From NCBI RefSeq assembly GCF_027270735.1, contig NZ_JAPWIJ010000008.1, forward strand, positions 62,001-126,000: 64,000 bases of DNA, given 5' to 3'. A program made the position numbers and the translations under genes. Origin of the DNA: Rhodococcus ruber (GTDB taxonomy: Bacteria > Actinomycetota > Actinomycetes > Mycobacteriales > Mycobacteriaceae). The notes below the pieces were generated by a model. The model made no database searches and was not told where the DNA came from. It saw only the letters and a list, made by a program, of their open reading frames with translations. This document shows, piece by piece, positions 32,740 through 41,045 of this stretch (position 1 is the first letter of the stretch; each line of letters begins with the position of its first letter).

Positions 32740-33455
32740 CGGTGGCGCAGGGTGACGTGTTCACTTGCGAGGACCGGGGTCAAGTACTCGATCACGGCGC
32801 GATGCGCAGACGCCGCCAACTGGGGCAGCTCGACCAGCAGCTCCTCGATCGCGTGCCAGTACGCCGCATTGTTGAGGTGATTGAACGGATCGATATCGGT
32901 TGCGCGCAAAGGGAACTGCACGTCGGTGTGCGATGCCGCCGGTGCCGGCTCGGTCAGCCAGGCCTTCCATCGCAACCGGTGCTGATCGGTGGTTCTGGCC
33001 AGCATCTCCAGTGCCCCGTCGCTGATGCGGGTCGGCATTCCGGTAGCCTTGCTGATGTTGATCCAGAAGCCCTCGGTTTCGATGCGTCCACCCTTGGGGG
33101 TCGTCAGCGCCACTCGCATATTGGACCAGCGCGTCGACATCGACGAACACCACCGACGCATGTGCACACGATCGGGAAAGTGAATGGGCTCGAAGACGTC
33201 GATGACGGTGCGCCGGACGATCCACACCGGATCGGTCTTGCCCAGGGGAGTGGCGTCGAGGTTGTCGGTGCCGATGTCCTGTAGATAGCGAGCAACTCCG
33301 TCGAACCGCAGTCGGTTGGTCGGATCGATGTCGCCTGTCCGCACCGGCCAGTTGGTCTCGAAGCCCTCACCGGGTGGAGGCTCCGGTGCCAGCTCGTCGT
33401 CGAAGCCGGCCGGTTCCACGCGTGCATTGGTCACGTTCGCACTGTACGCGCGCAC
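32643..33455 (-). CDS. Acyl-ACP thioesterase
   Basis: 270 residues with two hot-dog domains of the FatA/B-like acyl-ACP thioesterase family. The first has NWPVRTGDIDPTNRLRFDGVARYLQDIGTDNLD; the second has PLRATDIDPFNHLNNAAYWHAIEELL with the catalytic-type Asp/Asn-His cluster. It releases fatty acids from acyl carrier protein. The GTG at 33455 follows directly on the TAG of the upstream NlpC/P60 gene (TAGGTG), so the two may be coupled; GTG 33434 is an alternative. The last 97 bp overlap the end of the biotin-operon ligase on the other strand. Confidence 0.85.
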   Translation of the reverse strand: MRAYSANVTNARVEPAGFDDELAPEPPPGEGFETNWPVRTGDIDPTNRLRFDGVARYLQDIGTDNLDATPLGKTDPVWIVRRTVIDVFEPIHFPDRVHMRRWCSSMSTRWSNMRVALTTPKGGRIETEGFWINISKATGMPTRISDGALEMLARTTDQHRLRWKAWLTEPAPAASHTDVQFPLRATDIDPFNHLNNAAYWHAIEELLVELPQLAASAHRAVIEYLTPVLASEHVTLRHRYEGGALTVWFVVTGASGEPTVRTVAKVAPKA

Positions 33456-34979
33456 CTAGACGATGTGCCGGGCGCGCATACCGTCGAACACCGGTGCCAC
33501 GCGCACGACGTCACCGGTGGTGGGAGCGTGCACCATCTGGCCGTTACCCATGTAGATCGCGACGTGTCCCGGGCCGGAGGGTCCCCAGTTTCCGAACAGC
33601 AGATCGCCCGGCTGTGCCAGTTCCATCGGAACCTCGGTGCCGATGTTCCATTGTGTTTCGGAGGTGCGGGGCAGCGTCACCTTCCCGCCCGAGGCCTTGA
33701 ACAGGGCGTACGACGTCAGACCGGAGCAATCGAATCCACCGCCGGATGGGCCGTTGATGTTTCCGCCACCCCAGACGTAGGGCAGCCCCAGGTAGTCCAT
33801 CGCCAATTGCACTGCCCGGCCGCCCATTCCGGTGAGGTCGAGCCCAGCGAACGGGGTCAGTATTGCGGCGAACTGCGCCTCGGTAGCTCTGATGCGGGCC
33901 ACGTACGGCTTGGTCTGTGTCTCGTAATCGACTGTGCCCGAGGGCATACCACCTGATCGAAGTACCGCCCCCGCGCCTGCGTTGTATCCGGCGAGGGTCA
34001 GGTCCAGCGTGTCACCGGAGACCTTGCCTTCTCGCTTCCAGCCGTCGACCTGCCCGTAGATATCGCACAGCATCGTGCCCGACGCCATGACCGCGTCTCC
34101 GACGCTGTTGACGTCGACGACGCCGTTGCCGTCGTAGTCCTTGCCGTAGGTCGCCCACGTCCCTGGCATGAATTGTCCCGGTCCCTGTGCGCCGGTGCTC
34201 GAAACAGGAGCAGTCGGCCCGTACCGAAAGCCGTTCTCGGCGGCATAGAGTGCGGCGATCGTCGTGCCTTTGACGCCTCCGCAGATGTTGCCTGCTTTCT
34301 GCAACCACGGCACGAAGGCGGTGATGGCTCCCACCGCACCCAAGCCGATCGGGCCCACATTGATGCCGGTGAACGTCACGGGCAGCCCGGGAAAGAGTGC
34401 GCGCCGAATGGCCTCGGCCGACGCCATGAACGCCGTCTGGGTGGCGATATCGGCGGCGGAGTACGTGCGGCCCGCGAACTGGACCGCACCGGCACCGAGT
34501 GCGGCTGCGGTTGACGAAAGAGCGGTTGACGAAAGAGCGCTCGGCGAGAACACGCTGAACGGAAGTGGGGCAGACGGGGAGACGGCAGCAGGTACAGCCC
34601 CGGCTGCGGTGGGGAGGGCAGCCAGTGCATCTTCCGCCGCGGTCGGCACCGTTGCGCCGGCTGCTTCTGTGTCGGCTTTTTCGATGTCTTCCACCGTCGG
34701 CAGGTTCGGGAGCATCGGTTCGACGGCGGTGTGCAGGCCGTCGGCGGCGTCGGACAACGTGCGGTCGGCGACGTCGGCGGCCGGCTCGGGCATGGTGCCC
34801 AGGAGTTCGGTCCACTGATCGCTCATCGTCTTCGCCTGATCCTCGGCGTTGGCGGCAATTTCTGCGGCCTGATCCGTCACCGCCTGATCGGGAATCGGAG
34901 CCGGGGCGTCGGTTCCGGCGACAACACCGGCGGCGGACACGATGACGGCAACGATGACTGCGAATGGATCGCCTGCCAT
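33456..34979 (-). CDS. Secreted bifunctional muralytic enzyme: lytic transglycosylase + NlpC/P60 (C40) peptidase
   Basis: 507 residues. An N-terminal hydrophobic export segment (DPFAVIVAVIVSAAGVVAG) precedes an Ala/Pro/Thr-rich spacer. An SLT-like transglycosylase domain follows (AALYAAENGFRYG with the catalytic Glu, GAQGPGQFMPGTWATYGKDYDGNGVVD, LAGYNAGAGAV). The C-terminal NlpC/P60 domain has its Cys in GGFDCSGLTSYAL, His in GPGHVAIYMG and a third residue in MVHAPTTG. It should cut both glycan and stem peptide of peptidoglycan. The ATG 34979 has AGGAG upstream. A 15-bp tandem duplication lies in the spacer. Confidence 0.92.
   Translation of the reverse strand: MAGDPFAVIVAVIVSAAGVVAGTDAPAPIPDQAVTDQAAEIAANAEDQAKTMSDQWTELLGTMPEPAADVADRTLSDAADGLHTAVEPMLPNLPTVEDIEKADTEAAGATVPTAAEDALAALPTAAGAVPAAVSPSAPLPFSVFSPSALSSTALSSTAAALGAGAVQFAGRTYSAADIATQTAFMASAEAIRRALFPGLPVTFTGINVGPIGLGAVGAITAFVPWLQKAGNICGGVKGTTIAALYAAENGFRYGPTAPVSSTGAQGPGQFMPGTWATYGKDYDGNGVVDVNSVGDAVMASGTMLCDIYGQVDGWKREGKVSGDTLDLTLAGYNAGAGAVLRSGGMPSGTVDYETQTKPYVARIRATEAQFAAILTPFAGLDLTGMGGRAVQLAMDYLGLPYVWGGGNINGPSGGGFDCSGLTSYALFKASGGKVTLPRTSETQWNIGTEVPMELAQPGDLLFGNWGPSGPGHVAIYMGNGQMVHAPTTGDVVRVAPVFDGMRARHIV
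34509..34538. repeat. 15-bp tandem duplication in the spacer of the muralytic enzyme
   Basis: GGTTGACGAAAGAGC occurs twice without mismatch (34509-34523, 34524-34538). It adds five codons to the Ser/Thr-rich spacer (reverse-strand ALSSTALSSTA) before the transglycosylase domain. Confidence 0.8.
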
Positions 34980-35045
34980 GTATCGACTCCTGCTACTCGA
35001 ACGATCTTCCCCGAGCCAGGAGCTGTGATCAGTCTCACTCGGGTG

Positions 35046-35087
35046 CTGCACCCATCATGCACGGTGCAGTCGATCGACTCATGAGTT
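35046..35087. promoter_or_regulatory. Cluster of inverted repeats upstream of the muralytic enzyme gene
   Basis: Three perfect symmetric elements lie in the 111 bp before the tandem repeat: CTGCACC...GGTGCAG (35046-35052/35063-35069), GTCGATCGAC (35070-35079) and ACTCATGAGT (35078-35087). They could be operators or an RNA structure in the 5' leader of the cell-wall hydrolase. No known riboswitch consensus was recognised. Confidence 0.35.
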
Positions 35088-35090
35088 TTG

Positions 35091-35139
35091 CGAAACTGTC
35101 AGAGCAGCGAAACTCAGAGCAGTGGAACTGTCAGAGCAA
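35091..35139. repeat. 15-17-bp tandem repeat x3 spanning the VKOR stop codon
   Basis: CGAAACTGTCAGAGCAG (35091-35107), CGAAACTCAGAGCAG (35108-35122, two bases shorter) and TGGAACTGTCAGAGCAA (35123-35139). On the reverse strand the third copy contains the last Leu codons and TGA of the VKOR gene; the other copies repeat them downstream. Confidence 0.85.
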
Positions 35140-35715
35140 CGAGGCCCAGTAGTCCGAGAAGCGGATTCCGATGAGCGCGATGACGATTGCGTACCACACG
35201 GCAAGGAGCGTCCACCGCCATTCGAGGAAAAGACGGCCGATCGTGCCCGGGGCTCCGTCTGTTGTGCTGGAGGCGGTACCGATCGTCCGGCTCAGAGCCA
35301 GCACGAACAGCGGCATCGTCACGGCCCACACCACCATGCAGTAGGGGCACAGTGCGCCGATCTCGTACAGGCTCTGGACTATCAGCCAATGCACGAACAC
35401 CTCGCCGAGCAGCAGGCCGCCGCTCATGCCGAGCCAGAACCAATGCGGCAGTTCGACGCGGCCGAGCCACAGCACCCCGGCTACGAGCGCAATCGAGAAC
35501 GCGGCGATGCCCAGGATGGGGTTCGGGAAGCCGAAGAGCGCAGCCTGTTTCGTCACCATCACCGAACCGCACGAGAGCACCGGATTCAAACTGCACGACG
35601 GAACGTACGACGCGTCCTCGAGCAACTTGAAGCGCTCGATCGTCAGCGTCAGTGCAGCGAGCAACCCGATCGCGCTGAAGATCGTGAAGACAGCTGCGCC
35701 TGCGCGGGTTCTCAT
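35131..35715 (-). CDS. Vitamin K epoxide reductase (VKOR)-type disulfide-forming membrane protein
   Basis: 194 residues, about five helices. VKOR features are the loop Cys pair in SCSLNPVLSC and the active-site CPYC in IGALCPYCMVVWA, plus the conserved Trp-rich helix region. VKOR reoxidises a DsbA-like thioredoxin, passing electrons to menaquinone, and thus replaces DsbB in Actinobacteria. It begins 20 bp after the DsbA-like gene, its likely redox partner. The extreme 3' end and stop lie in a triplicated repeat. Confidence 0.93.
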   Translation of the reverse strand: MRTRAGAAVFTIFSAIGLLAALTLTIERFKLLEDASYVPSCSLNPVLSCGSVMVTKQAALFGFPNPILGIAAFSIALVAGVLWLGRVELPHWFWLGMSGGLLLGEVFVHWLIVQSLYEIGALCPYCMVVWAVTMPLFVLALSRTIGTASSTTDGAPGTIGRLFLEWRWTLLAVWYAIVIALIGIRFSDYWASLL

Positions 35716-35735
35716 GCTCTGCTACCGGCTGCCGC

Positions 35736-36488
35736 TCAGTTTCCGGCTGCCGCGGCGAGGATGTTCTCGGGGGTCGGATTGCTGATGTCGGTGCCGTTGA
35801 CGCGCACGCTCGGCGTGCCGTTGATGCCCTCGCCGATGACGGACTGCGTCTGGCTGGTGACCCAATCGGTGTAGCTGCCGTCGGTGATGCACGACGCGGT
35901 GGCGGGGGAGTCGGCACCGGCCGAGGCGGCGATCTCGACGAGCTTGTCGTCTGTCAGCCCGGTGCCGTTCTCGGCGGGCTGCTCCGCGAACATGGCGTTG
36001 TGCCAGTCCATCCAGCTGCCCCGGTCGTTCTCGGCGACGCAGATCGAGGCGCTCGCGGCACGGGTCGAATACATCGTGCCGTTCGAGAAGCGGTCGAGAA
36101 TGGAGATGGGTCGGTAGTCCACCGCGACGTTGCCCGCGTCGGCCACCTGCTGCAATGTCGACCCGCTGACGGACTCGAAGTTCTTGCACGCCGGGCACTG
36201 AAAGTCCTCGACGACACTGATGACGGTGGTGGCGTCGGGATTGCCGAAGCGGATGGCACCGGTGTCGGTCAACGACGTCGGGGTGAGCTGGTTCCCGCTC
36301 GACATGCCTGCCCCCATGGTCGGCGATGCCTCACCCGACGTGGAATTCCTGTTGACGATGAACAATGCAATTGCCGCAACGAGCGCGATGAGAACCACTG
36401 CGACGACGATCTGGATCAGCGTTCGGCGATTCTTGTCGCCGTTCTGCATTGCCCTGATGTCTTTCGATGCTTTGTTGCTCGTGTTCAC
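35736..36488 (-). CDS. Membrane-anchored DsbA-like thioredoxin-fold protein
   Basis: 250 residues. A cytoplasmic N terminus precedes one transmembrane helix (LIQIVVAVVLIALVAAIALFIV). An extracytoplasmic thioredoxin-like (DsbA/Thioredoxin_4) domain follows, with active-site CPAC in VVEDFQCPACKNFE, an inserted helical part, and the cis-Pro loop GTPSVRVNG. It introduces disulfides into exported proteins. The GTG at 36488 has no ribosome site but sits seven bases after a TAAACT -10, so it is probably leaderless; ATG 36449 is an alternative. Its partner VKOR follows by 20 bp. Confidence 0.9.
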   Translation of the reverse strand: MNTSNKASKDIRAMQNGDKNRRTLIQIVVAVVLIALVAAIALFIVNRNSTSGEASPTMGAGMSSGNQLTPTSLTDTGAIRFGNPDATTVISVVEDFQCPACKNFESVSGSTLQQVADAGNVAVDYRPISILDRFSNGTMYSTRAASASICVAENDRGSWMDWHNAMFAEQPAENGTGLTDDKLVEIAASAGADSPATASCITDGSYTDWVTSQTQSVIGEGINGTPSVRVNGTDISNPTPENILAAAAGN

Positions 36489-36523
36489 GGCGACCAGTTT
36501 ATGCAGGGCAACCTGAGTGTCAG
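36489..36523 (-). promoter_or_regulatory. Promoter of the DsbA-like/VKOR operon
   Basis: On the minus strand, CTGACA (36523-36518), 16 bp, TAAACT (36501-36496), then seven bases to the GTG at 36488. This spacing predicts a leaderless transcript. The -35 element lies in a 16-bp tandem repeat, so a second CTGACA occurs 16 bp upstream. Confidence 0.6.
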
Positions 36524-36548
36524 ATGAGAGCTGTGTCAGATAAGAGCA
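36517..36548. repeat. 16-bp tandem duplication spanning the aroQ stop codon
   Basis: GTGTCAGATGAGAGCT (36517-36532) followed by GTGTCAGATAAGAGCA (36533-36548). The second copy contains the reverse-strand ATC-TGA end of aroQ, the first an identical ATC-TGA just downstream; the repeat also duplicates the -35 hexamer of the next gene. Confidence 0.8.
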
Positions 36549-36970
36549 GCGAGTCGTTCGATGGCGAAGCGGTATCCGTCGATGCCGAGTCCGGCGATGA
36601 CGCCACTGGCGATAGGCGACACGAAGGAGTGGTGCCTGAATTCCTCGCGGGCGTGCACGTTGGAAATGTGCACCTCGATGATCGGGACCTCCGGGATGAC
36701 GAGTGCGTCGCGCAGCGCCACCGAGGTATGCGTCAGTCCACCAGGGTTGATGACGATGCCCGACGCCACCCCGCGGGCCTGGTGAATCCAGTCGATGATC
36801 TGTCCCTCGTGGTTGGACTGTTCCGCTTTCACGGTGAGTCCGTGGTCGGCGGCGGTCTTCTCGCACAGGGCGACGACGTCGGCGAGGGTTGCGTGGCCGT
36901 ATACCTCCGGCTGCCGGATGCCGAGCATGTTGAGATTCGGACCGTTGAGCACCAACAGCTGCTTGGCCAT
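36536..36970 (-). CDS. aroQ: Type II 3-dehydroquinate dehydratase
   Basis: 144 residues, the normal size for the dodecameric type II enzyme that converts 3-dehydroquinate to 3-dehydroshikimate. Signatures are [20 protein letters not shown] (lid Arg and catalytic Tyr), [29 protein letters not shown] and [18 protein letters not shown] with the catalytic His. The ATG at 36970 ([12 protein letters not shown]) is preferred to 36982. It is isolated from other shikimate genes. Its stop lies in a 16-bp tandem duplication just before the DsbA-like gene's promoter. Confidence 0.95.
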   Translation of the reverse strand: MAKQLLVLNGPNLNMLGIRQPEVYGHATLADVVALCEKTAADHGLTVKAEQSNHEGQIIDWIHQARGVASGIVINPGGLTHTSVALRDALVIPEVPIIEVHISNVHAREEFRHHSFVSPIASGVIAGLGIDGYRFAIERLAALI

Positions 36971-37043
36971 GACGTCACTCACTTTCTTGCTCTACGAACT
37001 ACCGGGTCCGACTATTCCACAGCGTGGTTGACACAATCGTCTC

Positions 37044-38333
37044 GTGACTACAGGGAGAACCGTGTGGGTGGTGTGGGGCATCGGTGTCTTCGCCTACATC
37101 GTCGGGGTGCTGCATCGCACGTCGTTCGGAGTCGCCGGCCTCAGTGCTGCGGATCGGTTTTCGGTGTCGCCGTCTCTGCTGTCGTCGTTCGTGGTGTTGC
37201 AGGTGATCGTGTATGCGGCGATGCAGATCCCGGCCGGTGTGCTGTTGGATCGGATCGGTTCGCGCAGGATGATCGCCGCGGGCGCGCTGATCATGGCGTC
37301 GGCGCAGATCACCCTGGCACTCACCGAGTCGCTCCCGGTCGCTGTGGCGGCGCGTGCGTTCGTCGGCGTCGGCGATGCTCTCACCTTCATCTCGGTGTTG
37401 CGGTTGGTGCCGCGCTGGTTCTCCCCGCGGCGGGTGCCGATCGTCTCGCAGCTGACGGGTCTGCTCGGCCAACTCGGTCAGGTGCTCTCCGCTGTCCCGT
37501 TCCTGATTCTGTTGAACGGGCCGGGCTGGACGTTCGCGTTCGGCAGCGCGGCGGCATTGGGGCTGCTTGCTGTTGTGCTCGTCATCGCCCTGGTTCGAGA
37601 TCGCCCCGGTGACGGCATCACTCCCCATATCGAGCCCACGTCACTGCGACAGACCCTCGCGTCCATCGCGGAGGTGTGGCGACGCCCCGGCACCCGGCTC
37701 GGCTTCTTCTCCCACATGGGCACCCAGTTCTCGATCACTGTGTTCGCGTTGTTGTGGGGTGTGCCGTATCTGACGTCGGCGCAGGGCCTGTCGGCGTCGA
37801 CGGCCGGAGCGTTGCTCACGGTGTCGGTGGCCGCCGCGGTGGTCTCGGGCATCGTGGTCGGTCTCCTCACCGGGCGATACCCGATGCGACGGTCGTGGCT
37901 GGTGCTGGCAATCATGATCAGCAACGCGACGATCTGGGCGATCGTGTTGGCGTTACCCGGACCTGCGCCACTGTGGTTGCTGGTGCTCCTCGTGGTGGTG
38001 ATCTCGGTGGGTGGTCCCGGTTCGGTGATCGGTTTCGACCTCGCCCGCACATTCAATCCGAGCGCAAATCTGGGAACGGCGCAGGGGATGGTGAACATCG
38101 GCGGGTTTCTGGCGTCGCTGTTGGTGATCGCGGCGATCGGGTGGATTCTCGACGCGATGGGCGGCTACACCTTCGACGGCTTTCGGGTTGCCCTGCTCGT
38201 TCAGTTCCCGGTCTGGATCGTCGCTGTCACCGGAGTTCTGCTGACGCGCCGCAAGACCAGAAGAGTGCTCGCCGCGGAGGGAATTCATCCGCACACGATG
38301 CGTGAGGTGCGCGACCGGATTCGTGGCAAATAA
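37044..38333 (+). CDS. MFS transporter
   Basis: 429 residues, 12 predicted helices. The MFS motif-A loop between helices 2 and 3 reads GVLLDRIGSRRMIAAGAL, and the second half has GLLTGRYPMRRSWLVL. It resembles general anion/sugar-phosphate or nitrate-type porters more than drug exporters; motif C is not clear. Starts at GTG 37044 with no ribosome site. It is divergent from aroQ (73 bp between starts). Substrate not predictable. Confidence 0.8.
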   Translation: MTTGRTVWVVWGIGVFAYIVGVLHRTSFGVAGLSAADRFSVSPSLLSSFVVLQVIVYAAMQIPAGVLLDRIGSRRMIAAGALIMASAQITLALTESLPVAVAARAFVGVGDALTFISVLRLVPRWFSPRRVPIVSQLTGLLGQLGQVLSAVPFLILLNGPGWTFAFGSAAALGLLAVVLVIALVRDRPGDGITPHIEPTSLRQTLASIAEVWRRPGTRLGFFSHMGTQFSITVFALLWGVPYLTSAQGLSASTAGALLTVSVAAAVVSGIVVGLLTGRYPMRRSWLVLAIMISNATIWAIVLALPGPAPLWLLVLLVVVISVGGPGSVIGFDLARTFNPSANLGTAQGMVNIGGFLASLLVIAAIGWILDAMGGYTFDGFRVALLVQFPVWIVAVTGVLLTRRKTRRVLAAEGIHPHTMREVRDRIRGK

Positions 38334-38425
38334 ACCTTTGCTTCGACAGCCTTCTGCGAGCATGCTGGTGGTCCGAATATCGTTGTAGGACACAAGCAAA
38401 CGCTACGTAAAGGTGCACTAAAGAG

Positions 38426-40117
38426 ATGGTAACCGAGCGAGAAGTGACTACCGCGAGCGGCGAGTATTCGCACCGCGAGATCATGACCATTCTGTCCGGC
38501 CTGATGATGGGCATGTTCCTCGCTGCCCTCGACCAGACCATCGTGTCGACGTCTGTGCGCACCATCGCCGACGATCTCAACGGGTTCTCGGTTCTGGCCT
38601 GGGTGACAACGGCCTACCTCATCACCTCGACGGTTTCGACGCCGCTCTACGGCAAGCTCTCCGATCTGTACGGACGCAAGCCGTTCTTCATGACGGCCAT
38701 CTCGATCTTCGTCGTCGGGTCCATGCTGTGCGGCATCGCGACGTCGATGTACGAGCTCGCCGCCTTCCGCGCGATCCAAGGCCTGGGCGCGGGTGGTCTG
38801 ATGTCGATGGCGCTGGCCATCATCGGCGATATCGTGCCGCCGCGTGAGCGTGCCAAGTACCAGGGTTACTTCCTGGCTGTGTTCGGGACCTCGAGTGTGC
38901 TCGGGCCGGTCATCGGTGGGCTGCTCGCCGGGCAGTCGTCGATCCTCGGAATCACCGGTTGGCGTTGGGTCTTCTACATCAACGTGCCGCTGGGCATCAT
39001 CGCCCTCGTCGTCGTGTGGCGGGTGCTGAACCTGCCGGTGTACCGACGCGAAGCACGCGTCGACTGGTGGGGCGCAGTTCTGCTCAGCGTCGGGCTCGTG
39101 CCGCTGCTCATCATCGCCGAGCAGGGTCGTGTGTGGGGCTGGAGCTCGCCACGAGCGTTGCTGTGCTTCGGAATCGGCATCGTCGGCGTCATCGCGTTCG
39201 TGCTTGCCGAGATCAAGATGGGCGACGACGCCCTGATCCCCATGCGGTTCTTCCGAAACCCGTTGTTCTCGTTGTGTATTGCCGTCAGCGTCATTGCCGG
39301 TGCCGCGATGTTCGGTGGTATCTCTCTGCTGCCGCAGTATCTGCAGGTCGTCAAGGGATCCTCGCCCACTCTGGCCGGCTATCAAACCCTGCCGCTCGTT
39401 GGCGCACTGATGGTCGCGTCGATCGTGTCGGGCCGAATGATCTCGAAGACGGGACGCTACAAGATCTTTCCGATTGTCGGCACCGCGTTGATGGCCATCG
39501 CGATGTTCACGTTCCACTACGTCCACGCCGATACTCCGCTGTGGCAGACCATGGTCGTGATGGGCGTGTTCGGTCTCGGTCTCGGTTCGATGATGCAGCC
39601 GCTGACTCTCGCGATCCAGAACGCGATGCCGCCCAAGGACATGGGCGTATCGACCTCTGCCGCAACGTTCTTCCGCCAGATCGGTGCGACGGTGGGTGTG
39701 GCGGTGTTCCTGTCGATGCTCTTCACTCAGCTGACTCCGAAGACAGGCGATGCACTGATCGCCGCCGGCTCGACGCCGGCCTTCCAGCAGGCGGTGCAGA
39801 CTGCGGCAAGCAGTTCCGATCCACTGGAATCCGGTTTTGCCCGGGCCATCGCGTCGGGTGACGCCTCGGTCGCCGGGAGTGCGTTGCAGGACAGCTCGTT
39901 CATTCAGAAGCTCGAACCCGCACTCGCCGAACCGTTCCGGATCGGTTTCTCCGATGCCATGGACTATGTGTTCCTGGCCGTATCGATCCTGATGGTCCTC
40001 GGGTTCGTGCTGGTGCTCTTCCTGAAAGAGGTGCCGCTGCGCACGATGTCGGGGCTGGCTGCCGCTCAGCAGCAGAGAGACGAAGAGAAGGCGAACGAGA
40101 CCGGGCCCGTGCTGTGA
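38426..40117 (+). CDS. DHA2 (EmrB/QacA-type) multidrug MFS exporter
   Basis: 563 residues, about 14 helices. Helix-1 motif LAALDQTIVSTSVRTIADDL (the conserved D of LDxTIVNVAL), motif A GKLSDLYGRKPFF, RAIQGLGAGGLMSMALAIIGDIV, and antiporter motif C SVLGPVIGGLLAG. Exports drugs or lipophilic cations by proton antiport. A short AAAGAG precedes the ATG. It converges with a TetR gene 48 bp away; whether that TetR controls it is uncertain because the candidate operator lies upstream of tetR. Confidence 0.92.
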   Translation: MVTEREVTTASGEYSHREIMTILSGLMMGMFLAALDQTIVSTSVRTIADDLNGFSVLAWVTTAYLITSTVSTPLYGKLSDLYGRKPFFMTAISIFVVGSMLCGIATSMYELAAFRAIQGLGAGGLMSMALAIIGDIVPPRERAKYQGYFLAVFGTSSVLGPVIGGLLAGQSSILGITGWRWVFYINVPLGIIALVVVWRVLNLPVYRREARVDWWGAVLLSVGLVPLLIIAEQGRVWGWSSPRALLCFGIGIVGVIAFVLAEIKMGDDALIPMRFFRNPLFSLCIAVSVIAGAAMFGGISLLPQYLQVVKGSSPTLAGYQTLPLVGALMVASIVSGRMISKTGRYKIFPIVGTALMAIAMFTFHYVHADTPLWQTMVVMGVFGLGLGSMMQPLTLAIQNAMPPKDMGVSTSAATFFRQIGATVGVAVFLSMLFTQLTPKTGDALIAAGSTPAFQQAVQTAASSSDPLESGFARAIASGDASVAGSALQDSSFIQKLEPALAEPFRIGFSDAMDYVFLAVSILMVLGFVLVLFLKEVPLRTMSGLAAAQQQRDEEKANETGPVL

Positions 40118-40165
40118 ATGCGGTGACTTCAGCTGCGGGGGTACACGCCGGTCGGTGAGTGGTGT

Positions 40166-40849
40166 TCAGCTCTTGGGAATGTTCCCGAGGCCGTCGAACA
40201 GGACATCCAAACCGCGGTTCAGTTCGTGGGCACCGTCGTATTCCGTGATGAGCGGGGGGATGACGGACATGATGGGGAAGTCGTCGGTCGGCAGTCTGCG
40301 CAGCGCAAGGCTCAATCTGTCCACCGTCTCGTCCGGATGAGCTGTTGTCTCCTGGGTCTCGCTGAGCACGTGCCCGCGTAGGAGTGACATCAGCAGCCGG
40401 TATGCCGAGAGTGCTTCGGGCACGGTGAAACCGGCAGTGGTCAGTAAACCGAGGATGCCTTCGAGTGACACCAAGGACCTCTTGGTCCCCAGTCCGAGGG
40501 GCGTAGCCCGTGGCCGCGTCGCCAGCAGAACTGCCGCCCGCGGGTGCTCGAGGGCCAGCTCGCGGTAATGCCGGGCGAAGATCGTCAGCTGACGTCTCCA
40601 GTCGGTGTCGGACCCATCGACCGCCACGAGGCCACCGAGGATCGAATCGGCTACGGCGTCGAGCAACGCTTCCTTGGTAGCAACGTATCGGTACACGGTC
40701 ATGGGGTCGCGATCGATCGACACGGCCAAGCTGCGAATGGTCAGGCTGTCGAGTCCGGTGCCGTCGATGATGGACAGTGCGGCCGAGACGACGTATTCGC
40801 GATCGATTTTGTCGCGGGGCGGCTGATCGGATCGGTCCGAGGGTGTCAT
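40166..40849 (-). CDS. TetR family regulator (TetR_C type)
   Basis: 227 residues. The helix-turn-helix TIRSLAVSIDRDPMTVYRYVATKEALLDAV is followed by a C-terminal domain resembling TetR_C (RRQLTIFARHYRELALEHPRAAVLLATRPRATP). Convergent with the DHA2 exporter, a common arrangement for drug-efflux control. A 21-bp inverted repeat 60 bp upstream of its start is a good autoregulatory operator. Ligand unknown. Confidence 0.88.
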   Translation of the reverse strand: MTPSDRSDQPPRDKIDREYVVSAALSIIDGTGLDSLTIRSLAVSIDRDPMTVYRYVATKEALLDAVADSILGGLVAVDGSDTDWRRQLTIFARHYRELALEHPRAAVLLATRPRATPLGLGTKRSLVSLEGILGLLTTAGFTVPEALSAYRLLMSLLRGHVLSETQETTAHPDETVDRLSLALRRLPTDDFPIMSVIPPLITEYDGAHELNRGLDVLFDGLGNIPKS

Positions 40850-40908
40850 GACTGCTTCACCATTTTCGGTAAATCAAGGTAAGCGGCACGCCAGTCGGCT
40901 TCAGGTCC

Positions 40909-40929
40909 ACAAACAAACTTGTTGTTTGT
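40909..40929. promoter_or_regulatory. Inverted-repeat operator upstream of tetR
   Basis: Perfect 8-bp arms ACAAACAA (40909-40916) and TTGTTTGT (40922-40929) around ACTTG. Its place in front of the TetR gene, the length and the AT-rich arms fit a TetR-dimer operator. The rest of 40850-41255 holds a small CTCTAC-ACC-GTAGAG hairpin (40976-40990) and one possible small gene. Confidence 0.65.
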
Positions 40930-41045
40930 CAACGTATTTCGCTTGACCTCTGACCTTACAGGTGATCAGCTGTAGCTCTACACCGTAGAGATACGGGGAA
41001 ACTCTTTGTTGCGGAGTGGGCCACGAGCCTCCGCGCACCCTCTAC

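Noticed and set aside
34980..35090. Cyclic-di-AMP (ydaO-type) riboswitch before the NlpC/P60 gene
   Set aside because: Such switches precede some actinobacterial cell-wall hydrolases, but I could not find the conserved core segments; only simple palindromes are visible.
38285..39526. 413-codon minus-strand frame opposite the DHA2 exporter
   Set aside because: Asp/His/Arg/Gln-rich low-complexity translation without domains; the exporter on the plus strand is unambiguous.
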